From Nematostella vectensis (lineage: Eukaryota; Cnidaria; Anthozoa; Actiniaria; Edwardsiidae), in NCBI RefSeq assembly GCF_932526225.1, contig NC_064037.1, positions 16,680,601 through 16,744,600 on the forward strand: DNA of 64,000 nt, written 5' to 3'. Below the pieces are notes generated by a model. It had not been told where the DNA came from and ran no database searches. It saw only the letters and a list, made by a program, of their open reading frames with translations. Below are positions 8,775 to 18,889 of the stretch, piece by piece. The translations under genes and the position numbers were made by a program. Every line of letters begins with the position of its first letter. Within the stretch, counting starts at the first letter, position 1.

Positions 8775-9278
8775 TAACGCATCATCGACAGGTGCGGAAG
8801 AAGTATAAGCGCGCCTTTGCCGTTACCCATGCTGTGTCTGTGGCATCCGGCATCGCTGCAGGGGCGCTTTCCAGCGCCGGGGTGGGGTCTCTTTGAGTGG
8901 GATAGGGGTTCTGATCGGCGGTCCACTGGCAGGGGTCGCTGGGCTGGTCGGTGTCGTTGGCGCGGGCGCGGGGGTAGTTTCTAGGGGTCTTACGAGCAAG
9001 GTGGCTAAACACGAAGACACGATGGTTTTAGCGGAGAGTAAAACTCGAACTCGGTCTCTAAGGCTCTGCAGGACGGGCATATCTCAGACGAAGAGTTTCG
9101 GCTAATACTTCAGGAACAAGAGAGATACTACGCGCTCAAGGCCGCTATCAGAGCTCGACACCGCCTCGCACCGAGTGATAAAAAAAGCAGGAAAGGGCCC
9201 TACCTGGAGGCACGCGAAAAGATGAAGAAGAGGTTGCGAGAAATTCGCAAGGAGTTCGGGAGCAAGGTGTTCGAGTAA
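8775..9278 (+). pseudogene. Degraded glycine-rich/helical Polinton-associated protein
   Basis: An R/K-rich start (HHRQVRKKYKRAF), then hydrophobic small-residue stretches (AVSVASGIAAGALSSAG; then GVVGAGAGVV after stops near 8896), then KHEDTMVLAESK and, in another frame from 9060, DGHISDEEFRLILQEQERYY followed by a basic tail ending at the TAA 9276-9278. I associate the EF-hand-like GHISDEEF segment with a recurrent cnidarian protein family next to Polinton-like genes. At least two stops and a frameshift make it a pseudogene. It is the last gene before the right terminal repeat. Confidence 0.45.
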
Positions 9279-9404
9279 AACTCTGGTTTAAACGCCACGC
9301 CAGCGGCTTTGAATTTACGGCCGAAAAACGGTTATTCCGCGCTCTGTAGGTTGGCGGCCCAATCCACGTTCCTCGTTTTCACGACCCTCAGGTCCTAGCA
9401 CAAG

Positions 9405-9563
9405 GCGCTGCCGTCCCCGACATAGATTAATGATTGCTAACCATCGCTAGTTACCCATCTACGCGGAGTGTGTTTTGCGTAGATTTACCCATCTACACAC
9501 AGTTGTCCCGACGTAGATTAATAACCAGCAACTGTTAGTCTACGCGAAACGTGTTTCGGTGTC
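9405..9563. repeat. Right terminal repeat of Polinton-like copy 1
   Basis: It shares ATTAATGATTGCTAA, GTGTGTTTTGCGTAGATT and repeated GCGTAGAT/ATCTACGC units with the right TIR of copy 2 (31702-31913), in the same orientation, but is more diverged and rearranged. The exact end and target-site duplication cannot be fixed because the left end is outside the window. Confidence 0.6.
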
Positions 9564-9860
9564 ACTGAAAGTCCCCATCCTGGAATGTGGCTGGGGGGTC
9601 GGAGGGGGGACTCGCGCCTCCCAAGCCTAAGACGGGGCTGGGAGGCCCGGAGGGGCGATCCGCGCCTCCCACTTGTTTCTATGAAACCCCCTAGTCCCCA
9701 CCCTTATTACCGTCTGCGAATTACCGAAAGAAAGCTTGTTTAGACCTCCCGCGCACCACCGCCAGAGTGAAGCGATTTCTAATTGTCTATCATCTGGTTC
9801 AAATGTAACGAGTCACGCGATTGGTCAATAGCTCCATGTACCCTGCATATATATAATTTT
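9564..9860. other. Gene-free spacer
   Basis: Purine-rich then AT-rich sequence with two similar GGAGG...CGCGCCTCCCA segments near 9600-9675. No coding signal or recognisable element. Confidence 0.6.
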
Positions 9861-9862
9861 TC

Positions 9863-10668
9863 AAATGTTATGATTTTGCACGAGAGTTTGACAGCGAAGG
9901 CGCGAAGCGTGCAAACCAATATATGGCAATTCCTTCGTGTAATATGTGCCTAACGGATGTAGCTAATAGCGACCAAAGATTTGTCATCGGGGGTAATGGG
10001 AAGTTCGATATAGCTTTTGAGCTGAAAAGTCTCTCTTCCACAATAGTAAGCGAGTATACGTTCCGCGGACAAGCATCTTGCCTATTGATTCGAGGTCCTC
10101 TTGAAGTTTTCTCTCTTTTTTCAACGAGGGCCATTTAACTCGAACAGTTACAGCCACATGTGGGTCTGGAGGATTTGCAGCAGCGGTAGCTGCATTTGTA
10201 GCAGGAGCTGTAGTTGCAACAGGAGCTGGAGTTGCAGCGGGAGCTGGATTTACAGGACTGACTGGCCATTTCGGTTGTTGGACCATTGCGCTCAGGAGTA
10301 GAAGCGAGTTCTTCTGGTCTTGAGGATGATGACTTTCCCTGTGATTCCGTTGGTGATTTATACGTTTCTTGCTCGGTGTTCTGATTATTGCTATATTTTG
10401 AAAGAGGTCTTCAATGGTTTTTAGTTCTTGAAGCAATTGTGTTCGTCGCTTAAGTTTCCTAAAGCGCAGACGGCAAATATACTCGCTTACTCTTGTGGAA
10501 GAGAGACTTTTCAGCTCAAAAGCTATATTAAACTTCCCCTTACCCCCGATGACAAATCTTTGGTCGTTATTAACTACATCCGTGAGGCACAAATTACACA
10601 AAGAAATTGCCATATTGGTTTGCACGCTTTGCCTTCGCTGTCAAACTCACGTGCGAAATCATAACATT
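9863..10668 (-). mobile_element. Foldback carrying a captured zinc-finger gene fragment
   Basis: The arms 9863-10058 and 10478-10668 are inverted copies of one another, each starting AATGTTATGATTT and each encoding the same protein start. The minus strand is open from 10625 to 9984: CNLCLTDVVNNDQRFVIGG, a phenylalanine/leucine-rich stretch ending YICRLRFRK, a basic/Q-rich linker, a P/A/T-rich segment, and VRVKWPSLKKERKL. C-x2-C at each end of about 45 residues resembles a ZAD-like or BED-like N-terminal zinc domain, with the last cysteine replaced by arginine. It is either a nonautonomous foldback that captured gene sequence or an inverted duplication of a host gene exon. The transcript would form a long hairpin. 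Confidence 0.5.
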
Positions 10669-10734
10669 CGAAAGATTATATTCCTGGATGCTACACTGCG
10701 AGGACAAAACGAAAGAAAATTGCTGACATCCTAA

Positions 10735-11700
10735 TCAATGAGATCAGGAACGTTAGAGGGCGGTACCCTCACTTTGGACTTGGCATTGAACGAGATGGTA
10801 CTTGCTTATCAGTGTTGATTAAGCAAGATGGCAATTAAATTACCATTTATATTTCCGGAATACCTATGTCGTTTGTTGGCAGGGAAGGAAGCGGGGAGAG
10901 GGGGAGGGGGCGTTTATTACAAATTTGTAAGCTTAAGGGGGGCGTTCATTAGATCAGAGGCGTTCTTTAGATAGGGGGCGTTTATAAGGTCATTCACGTT
11001 ATTTCAAAACACGTCAGCGCAAATGGCAAATCGTAATTGCCAAATGGCAGTGCTACCATCAGGGGCGGGTCCAGCTTTTCACTTAAGGTGGGGGGGGGGG
11101 GGCGTGGGTCAGTGACAAAGGGGGGGTATTTTTTTTTGTTTCATATGGCTTTCTGGCAGCCCAAGGGGGGGGGGGGGTTAAACCCCCCTAAACTATCCCC
11201 CTAGATCCTCTACTGGACCATCCAAAAATACCAAGGGACTCCTCAGGCTAGAAAAGGTATGGATCACGTTTTACGGATCGGGCAAAATGGCTTTTTCTCT
11301 CACGGACCGCAAAATGCCCTTTTAAATCATTAAACCACGTTTCACGGACTTCGAAATGGACGATTTCACGTTTCTCGTAGGGTGAAAAATGGCCAAATCT
11401 AGTTTCACGAAAATACTTTTTACCACCCTGTCATATGAAGAAAACGCTGTCGTTTTGGGGATCTGGTAACAAGGAATCTTAGTTTCCCTTTAAAGACCTT
11501 CTCCATTGACTAAAGATGGTCATAGTCACCGTTTTTCTTTTCTGATTACAAGTCATGAAGTTTACGAGCACCTGCGATACGCAACTCAACAACCCAACTC
11601 AAAAATGACAAGAATCATGCAGTTTTTCCAAATAAGCGTTTTGGCTAAGTTTTCTTGATATGCTCCTCATATGAGTTCACTGGAAGCAAAATAATGTGAA
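10735..11700. other. Gene-free stretch with degenerate repeat pieces
   Basis: It holds purine runs, G-runs (11092-11104, 11165-11178) and a segment around 11060-11215 beginning near CAGGGGCGGGTCCAGC and ending near CCTAGATCCTCTACTGG, which looks like an old hAT-type MITE. No gene signal. Confidence 0.5.
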
Positions 11701-11727
11701 TAACTCATGCGATTAGTTTATTGTTTA

Positions 11728-11960
11728 GCTCCAGAAAATATACATACCCCCCCCCATGGAGGGGTCGGAGGTATGACCTCCCACCCACCCCTCTGGAATT
11801 TTCAACAATTCCAACCCCCTGGAAAAATAAATACAGTAATTATCAAGAAAAAAGGGCATCCCCCCCCCCTCTCCCCTCTGGAAATTCCTGGCCGTTTGCC
11901 CCCCCACCCCCCGGAATTTCCAATCCCCTCCATGGGGGGGATGGATATTTTCTGGAACTA
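11728..11960. mobile_element. MITE-like inverted-repeat element
   Basis: The left end reads TCCAGAAAATATACATACCC and the right end reads GGGATGGATATTTTCTGGAA, an inverted pair with inner CATGGAGGGG/CCCCTCCATG. The interior is C-rich with no coding capacity. Terminal inverted repeats and small size fit a MITE; the superfamily is not determined. Confidence 0.65.
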
Positions 11961-12289
11961 CGCATTTACTCCTTACTCTTAGAGGAATTATACCTACAGG
12001 CCGTTTGACATTCGCTATTTGCACCGACAATGTTAATTGAAATAGGTGTATATTACCAGCAATATTTTGGCCGATGTCTTCCCCTCCGGAAGTGACGCTC
12101 TTGAGATACACGATACAGTCGGAGCAGCAGGGGCGTCCCCCCACTTTTCTGAGCGGATGTTTTTTTTTAGATATGAACATTTTTTAATCAACGGGTTTCA
12201 AGCGGCACATATGCAACCGACAACAAATTTGTTGAACCGTTTAAAATTCCCTGCATAAAAACCTAGGATATCCCCCGCGTTCTTATATA

Positions 12290-12420
12290 AAGCGCTTAGA
12301 ATTTGAAACCACCACCCACCCCTCCCCCTGAAACCACCAACCACCCCTCCCTTTGAAACCAATACCCTTTCCTCCCCTCAACTTTCGACCCCCCCCCCCC
12401 CCACTTATGTGACCACTTCG
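12290..12420. repeat. C-rich GAAACCACC repeats
   Basis: Three or four degenerate units of TGAAACCACCAACCACCCCT, followed by a 14-base C run (12392-12405). Low complexity only. Confidence 0.6.
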
Positions 12421-12599
12421 CCGCCCAGCAGTTCGACATTTCCCCTGAGATATCTAATTGTCCGCCCCTAACAGCACGCGCACAAAGTACTTGACTTTAT
12501 GGTTTTATCAACGGACGTGTATACAAACAAGGAGCAGTATGCAGGTCCACACACCCTTTACCCTGGAACCTCCACATAACGAACATCCTAAGGACCACC

Positions 12600-12866
12600 A
12601 TACAACAAACATACAGTAGAACCTCCATATAACGGACATCCTCAGGACCACCACACAACAAACATACAGTAGAACCTCCATATAACGAACACCCTCGGAC
12701 CACCATACAACAAACATACAGTAGAACCTACATATAACGAACACCCTCGGGACCACCATACAACAAACATACAGTAGAACCTCCATATAACGGACACCCT
12801 CGGGACCACCATACAAGAAACATACAGTGGTACCTTCATATAACGAACACCTTCCGTAGAAAACAT
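12600..12866. repeat. Minisatellite of DNA-transposon-end-like units (~60 bp)
   Basis: Five units of about 60 bases containing CAGTAGAACCTCCATATAAC, then GGACACCCTCGGGACCACCA. The unit resembles the terminal inverted repeat of pogo/Tigger-like elements (CAGTAGAACCTC...ATAACG). Frame-open stretches on the minus strand here are repeats, not genes. Confidence 0.7.
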
Positions 12867-13103
12867 GGTCCGCTAACAGGGCTTAAGCAGGCCTCGAAAT
12901 ATTTTGGCCACGATGCAGAAACATTGGAGGGCAGCCACGAGGGCAGGGAGGGCAGCCACGCCCCTACTGGTCATTTCTGACTGGTCATATTATTGAACTA
13001 GTTTGTGCACGCGCACCCAGTGCCCCACTGTGGCTTCAAAAAAGTTTCTTTTTCACCCCCCTATCTTTCTTCGAACAGGACAGATGGACAGCGGTGTTTG
13101 GTG

Positions 13104-16100
13104 ATGGGAAAAGGGAGCATTGGTCAAAGAAGCACAATATTGCGACAACGAAATTTGGTATAATGAGCAATTTTATATTGAATAACTCTTCTTTTTTTAG
13201 ATACCATAAACTTTTAATAAGCTTCTCCTCCCTTCTTCCCTGGAGCCGGTAATATTCGAATAACTCTCCCCTCTCCCCTCTCCCCTCTCCCCTCTCCCCT
13301 CTCCCCTCTCCCCTCTCCCCTCTCCCCTCTCCCCTCTCCCCTCTCCCCTCTCCCCTCTCCCCTCTCCCCTCTCCCCTCTCCCCTCTCCCCTCTCCCCTCT
13401 CCCCTCTCCCCTCTCCCCTCTCCCCTCTCCCCTCTCCCCTCTCCCCTCTCCCCTCTCCCCTCTCCCCTCTCCCCTCTCCCCTCTCCCCTCTCCCCTCTCC
13501 CCTCTCCCCTCTCCCCTCTCCCCTCTCCCCTCTCCACTCTCCCCTCCCTTTTTAATGCGCATCACTTGAGTATGGGCCTGGATATTTAAGTATCGATATT
13601 TGATTGAAAATGTATCAGTTACTCGCCAGAATTAGCTGTTGGAAGTGGGTGCTTTGTGTTGCTCATTATCGTGAGTTAGCGTTCTTTATTTTAGTTTTTA
13701 CGTTAGCTCGTATCCACATCACTGTATTTTGCACTGTACTAATGGTCTCTACATTCACAGAGACGGGTCTTCTTGACTGTTGTGCTACTGGGAGGTGCTC
13801 TCCTGCTCATTTGTGTACTCCTGTTCACATCAAGATCACTCAGAGTCACATTAAAACACTCTGAACCTCTTGAAGGTAAAGCATAATTTACTACCTCGAG
13901 GCGTAACATTGCTACTTACATAGTTTCGCGCCCGCCACAAAATGGGGATAGTGAAAAGCGGTGTGATTGTTTGACTTGGCCGATTTTTTTGTCTGTCCTG
14001 CAGGGCAGTAGCAGCGGGTGGGGGCACTGGGGGCACGTGTCCACAGTATTCAAAAAAGAAAGAAAGAAAATGACCAGTAGAGGCTTGGCCATGCCCCAAA
14101 AGATTTTCTTAATGTTTCTGTATTGTGCCCTCCCCCAATATATCGAGGTCTGCTACGGCTGTGATCTGTTTGTCATCTTTTTTTTTTCTTTTTTAGATAG
14201 CAGCTTTCTAACGGATTCTTTTCTTGAAAACAACCCTCACGGAGAATATCCCGATAGATTCCCATGCTATTACACACGACTTCGTAAAGCCCAGACACAA
14301 TCCGATGATGCCACGAACACTTCCGATACACAGCCGACAAGATGTCGGAAACACGTGTGAGTACAAAGCAAAGTGTGGGCTAAGTGGGCATCATCCCCTA
14401 AATAAATCCTGTGCAAAGCAGTTTTATGTGATCGAAAACCTGGGCTTCCTTAATGTTATCCATAGTTTTCTTGGTCAGGTCAAAGCTTGGGAATTTTTCC
14501 AGGTTTAGAAACCCGGCATTCTAAACTGGTGCCTGTGAATCTCTCGTCTTCTCGGTGAAGTGCGTCGGAGGTCCCTTTTCTCATCTAGACCCATTAATCT
14601 TTATTTGGGGACGTTTAAAAGAACCACTAGGACTAAACGACAGTTATACACTAACTCACCCATTCATGATTGTAATCAGTATAGTGTAATCCGCATCTAT
14701 ATGACGCGCAAATTTCAGTCAAATGCAAAGTGCTTTCGTTTTAGAGATTTTGTGATAAATGTTTTAACATTTACGTCCAACTGAACTTCGGAAATTACGC
14801 TTTTCGCTTGTTTTAATGGAAATGGATTAAGTATGCCCGGTTTTCAAGGACACCGCTTTAATAGAAACAAACTCTTCTTTTTGTCGCACTTGCGATCTAT
14901 TTCTTGTGTGGTTTCTATTGTTGACAGGCCTAGCCCAAGTGCGTGCGAGGAAGCCAACACCCAATACGGCAATCCCGACTACTTACCGCCCCTGCGACAA
15001 TGCAGCTACGAGGGAATCCCGAATATCTGTAACGTGACCAGGACTAACAGGGCGGGATTCGACCTGGCGTGTGACGTCACTTCCTGCAAAGGCTCCCAAG
15101 TGTACATTGCTCGCGTCAATCCTAATATGGGCACTGTGACAGCTTGGAAAGCGATCAAGCCTTTTGATGTAATCAGAGTAAAGGATATCGCCGTGAAAGC
15201 GCAAGATGAAGGCTTCTCGTTCCTGTATTTGCAGTGTCGGGGTTTCTTGCAAGTTCTGGGTCTCCCTCCAAAGCTATTAATTGGATCTTCCGTCCCATAC
15301 GATAGGAGATTAAATATTAATATAGTCGTGGTTGACTCTGTCGCAAGGACGCACTTTTTCCGGGCGATGAAGAGATCTGTGTCTGCCATGCGGGAGATTA
15401 TTTATGACGACACCATTCCGGCAACTGTACTGGACTTTGAGTCCTTCCAAGCAATCAGCATGCACACCTTTGATAACATCCGACCGCTGTTTTCAGGCGT
15501 CACAAAAGGTATACATGATTACCACATTCCATGTGTGTGGGGGGGGAGGGGGGGAGGTGGCGCAGTTGGCAGAGCTTCTTTAGTGCCTGTGCCTCTCACC
15601 ACAGGTTTCCCGGTCGCTCTGTAGTGCCTGTGCCTCTCACCACTGGGGTCTGGGTTCGATTCCCGGTTCTTGGGTAAGTTGAGTTAGTTGGTCTGGCCTT
15701 TGCTCCCAGAGTTTTTCTCCGGTTCTCCGGGTTTTCATCCCTTCACAAAACCAACAATTTCGATCTTAGCTGTGTTCCGTGGTCAGACATGAGTTGTAGG
15801 TGGCTGCCTGAGGCGCCTTCCCAAGCCTTCAACTCGACCACGTCTGAATCTGTGCACTCGTAATTCAGCATCTAACTGTGATGAGAATGATTAGCTACTT
15901 CAATTTATTAATTAATTCAAAGTGTTCTCCACCAATCAGAATATGTACTAATCAGAATATGACCCAGGAAGGGTTGACGGTCCATGCAAGCTGGACCGGG
16001 GACTCCAACCATGGACGTTTGGCACACGGAACGCTAGATTCGTTTTCAAACTCTACGTTTTTTACTCCGTTAAGTTCTTTTCACACTTAATGAGATCTTT

Positions 16101-18788
16101 TATTTTATTTTTAGTCAATAACCATTTTAGTAGAAAGGCAAGCAAGACGCTCCACCCTTTGGGCATTAACGTTTTGTACGGCCATTACAAAAAGCACGGG
16201 TACCAGACGATGTTCCAGGAAGACCTGTGCTGGCAAGACTCGTGGGGAATCATGCTGAACAACTTGCAGCAGCATGGGGATAGGCAGGATAACGGGCAGA
16301 TACCACTGATGGACGCAAAACGGTCAGTATGTCAGTTATCATCATCTTCATCATCATCATCTTTTTGGATACTTTTCCGTGTTGTTGCTCTTCAATCCTC
16401 CCCCCCCCCCCTTCTTTCATAGTTTATATTTTTATTATTAGTCTTTCTTTTCTTCAAGGTCATCTCCTTGTTGCAGTTTTGTTGTTCATCTTTTCCTCTT
16501 CTAACTGTTGTTGTTCTACGACTCCAAAAAAGGAGTCTTTCAGGGTATACAATTTTAACTGCTATCACCCCCGATCACCCAATCTGTTTTCACGGGAGTC
16601 TCTTTTGGGTGTTTTTCTTCTTTGCTTCTTCCTATTTTGCTGTTGTTGAATTTCTTCTTCTTTGATTTGTCGTCTTGTTGTTTTCTTTTTCTTCATTTTC
16701 ATTCTTTCTCTTCTTGTTTTTTTTGTTGTTGTTCCTCTACCCTTTTCTGCTGACTTCTTGTCTGTTTTGCTGTTCCTACTGTTATTGCTCTTCTTTTCTT
16801 TCTCCTTGTTTAACTTCTTTGAATTCCTTTTCTTGTTCACTTAGTCTCTGTCATCTTCGTCTTCTGGTTCATCTTCTGTTTCTTTTCCTTTTCCCCTTCT
16901 TTTTTTCTTCTTCTTATTTCGTTTTCTTTTCTTTTTTCCTTTCTTATTTTCTTCTTACCTCAATTATTTTTTTATTCTTACTTTTTGCAGATGGTCTGAT
17001 TTCCAACATGTCGTCAAGAGTCATCAAATTGATCACCTCGGCTTGACCCACTTCAGCTGTGAGGTTCTCATGCAATACAACCGCAGAAACCCGTACGACG
17101 GGCCTGGGCATGTATGCCTCAACGGTCTTTACTACAGCATCTACTTTCTCCGCTACATAGCCCTCATGACACGCGAGATCGCGCGAGACTTCCACGCGGC
17201 CCCTCTTATCTCGTACCAACACCTCAACACGGGTCATACAGACTGGGGAACAAGAGTTACTAACGATGACGAGCCGTTAGCACAGTTTCTTAACGCAATG
17301 GCGCACGACCCGAACACGCTCACGATAGTGCTTTCGGATCACGGGCACACGCGAACACCATACGCAAGCACAGACGAAGGCCAAAACGAGCTATACAGTC
17401 CATTCCTTTTTATGGTACTGCCTAATCACGTAGCTTCTTTACTTGGGAAACAGAGAGTTGAGGCTTTAGTAAAGAACCAACAGCGGATCTTCACAACGTT
17501 AGACTTGCATAAAGCGCTGATGTCCCTTCACAGTACGGATAAGCCATCAAGTGATTATAAACAAGCGGGGATATTTGCTAAGATCCCTGCGGACAGGACG
17601 TGCTCTGATCTACCGCTGTCGCCGCTGGCGCGCTGTCGCTGCGAAGGCTGGGACGAGAAGGCAGAGAAGAACTCGCCACGGATCAAATGGCTGGCGGAGT
17701 TCGCAGTAGGCGCGCTCAATGACCTCATACAAGAGCAGTACGTGAAAGGTTAGTATAAGAAACAGAAGGAAACATTTGTAGTTATGTTCGTCTTGAAGGT
17801 TAGTAGACTGCCAATATGTTGATATAGATTTAAATCCATCCCTGTCTCTGGCTCGTCTCAGACCCATTCCGGTCAAAACAGCGCGGTATTCTTCTGAAAA
17901 CCGCGTAGTATTCCTATGAAAAGAGCGCAGCATTCCTGTGAAAACAGCGCAGTATTCCTGTCGAAACAGGCAATATTGCTGCCCAATAATGCAGGCACTG
18001 TTATTACTCCATTTTGGGAGGTGCTGTGAAGTAGTTGATGTTTGTGCTGTTTGCGCGGGGCTTAAAACTCTTGTCTTTGGTTTTGCACTTAATAAGGTCT
18101 GAACCCAAGTACTTGGAACCGCAGATCCGTCCCGGGAAACTGTGTGCGCCTGTTGGGCAAATCCTTCTCTAACATCAGACAAAGGCGCGATGCTCAGAAA
18201 AACTTACTCACTACTTTCGACCTACACGTGACTGCGCATACGTCGGTACCGCTGACCAAAGACGAAGTATTCAAGGTGGCCATTTCTCACGGAGAGACAT
18301 GGGCGGTTCTTCAGTCCTACTCGAGACACACGTTATACAACAAATACAAGTACTGCGCGGATCGTCATGTTAATCTAAAGCTTTGTATTTGTAGAAAAAA
18401 ACGGGTTCGTTCACCAGAATATATGAAGGAAGTCATTTCGTCCGGAATGTTTGGATCTGAAACAAGCGTGAAGGATATCTATAATGGGTGTGTGTTTTTG
18501 ACATCGCGCTCACACGATGGCTTGACTGTGGTTTACGAGCTCGCAAACCTGTGCGCCCAGACTAAAAATGTAATTATTTACGGAGAACCTTATTACATGC
18601 AAGTTTCCAAGCAATTACCTTTCTCCATTCGAGCTGAGCCAAACACCGTGTATTTCGTAATATCTGGCGTACGTCGGATGCTCGAGTTCAGCTACTTGGA
18701 TTTGGCGACTATTGTTGAAAATGACGAATCTATTGCGAAAGACGTCTTCACGAGGCCCTCACTTTACCAAAGAGGGGCTACTACATAA
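13104..18788 (+). CDS. DUF229-family type II membrane protein, gene 1 (7 exons)
   Basis: Exons in phase: 13104-13157, 13761-13875, 14197-14356, 14928-15508, 16115-16322, 16991-17748, 18097-18788; 2568 coding bases, 855 residues. The exon 1 end (LRQRNL) matches gene 2 (FRQRNL), which fixes the start. Exon 2 is a signal anchor ([19 protein letters not shown]). Exon 3 and the start of exon 4 are cysteine-rich ([15 protein letters not shown]). The sulfatase/alkaline-phosphatase-like core follows: [12 protein letters not shown] (metal site and nucleophile region), NTGHT, and LSDHGHTR (metal-binding DHG). The last exon is a beta-rich C-terminal domain. DUF229 proteins are presumed ectophosphatases or sulfatases; the substrate is unknown. 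The exon 7 acceptor (AATAAG) has a weak pyrimidine tract. A paralogue lies at 47006-55435. Confidence 0.8.
13264..13545. repeat. (CCCCTCT)n heptanucleotide array
   Basis: About 40 near-perfect heptamers inside intron 1 of the first DUF229 gene, with only one substitution seen near the right end. The complementary strand is pure purine (GGGGAGA). Confidence 0.95.
13985..14165. mobile_element. MITE-like repeat in intron 2 of gene 1
   Basis: It is related to 19625-19800: GGGGGCACTGGGGGCACGTG near the left, ATTTTCTTAATGTTTCTGTA, then TCGAGGTCTGCTACGGC at the right. The GCAGTAGCAG and CTGCTACGGC ends are inverted. It is noncoding and more diverged than the 19.6 kb copy. Confidence 0.6.
15545..15860. 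repeat. Intronic dispersed repeat (tRNA-SINE-like)
   Basis: Just inside intron 4 of gene 1 a segment reads GGAGGTGGCGCAGTTGGCAG, then GGGTCTGGGTTCGATTCCCG (about 15645-15665). GTGGCGCAGTTGG and GGTTCGATTCC are A-box-like and B-box-like RNA polymerase III promoter elements. A ~30-base direct repeat (TAGTGCCTGTGCCTCTCACC at 15580 and 15622) lies between them. This fits a tRNA-derived SINE with a duplicated head. I cannot fold it as a functional tRNA. Confidence 0.55.
16325..16985. repeat. ~600 bp pyrimidine-rich tract in intron 5 of gene 1
   Basis: The plus strand is overwhelmingly T and C (TTCTTTTCTTC-type runs) from about 16340 to the acceptor at 16990. Frame-open stretches of F/L/S on one strand and K/E/R on the other are composition artefacts. 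It merges with the polypyrimidine tract of exon 6. Confidence 0.9.
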
Positions 18789-18877
18789 AATGAGACGGGA
18801 ATGATCATCCTATCTTGTTATACCTTATTTTTTTTCTTTCACTTCAGGGGTATCATGCTTGTGAATCATCGCATTTT

Positions 18878-18883
18878 AATAAA
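18878..18883 (+). terminator. Poly(A) signal, gene 1
   Basis: AATAAA about 90 bases after the stop codon of the first DUF229 gene, the nearest canonical hexamer downstream. Confidence 0.5.
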
Positions 18884-18889
18884 AATTGG

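Larger units (their letters stand above)
1..9563. mobile_element. Polinton/Maverick-like element, copy 1 (left part outside window)
   Basis: A GC-rich block in otherwise AT-rich DNA carries a polymerase-helicase-HNH replicase on the plus strand, then on the minus strand a retroviral-type integrase, several small membrane-type proteins, a packaging ATPase and a major capsid protein, then a plus-strand hydrophobic protein. Integrase plus ATPase plus double-jelly-roll capsid protein is the hallmark gene set of Polintons/Mavericks. The right end (about 9405-9563) resembles the terminal repeat of the second copy at 23281-31913. The left end is beyond base 1. I do not recognise an adenain-like protease or a penton-type minor capsid gene. 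Most genes carry frameshifts or stops, so this is a decayed endogenous copy. Confidence 0.8.

Noticed and set aside
1-9563. Bacterial or phage DNA contamination, suggested by the GC-rich gene-dense block
   Set aside because: A related copy with TIRs lies within intron-bearing animal DNA at 23-32 kb, and the gene set matches eukaryotic Polintons.
12497-12866. Minus-strand frames with repeated YMEVLLYVCCMVV-like peptides
   Set aside because: They come from the transposon-end-like minisatellite.
13197-13565. Minus-strand reading frames of repeated GERGEGR
   Set aside because: They are translations of the heptanucleotide array in intron 1, not genes.
15640-15670. tRNA gene
   Set aside because: A- and B-box-like motifs are present but no cloverleaf could be formed around them; a SINE fragment is more likely.
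16565-17046. Lysine-rich (minus) and phenylalanine/leucine-rich (plus) open frames
   Set aside because: Composition artefacts of the intronic pyrimidine tract.
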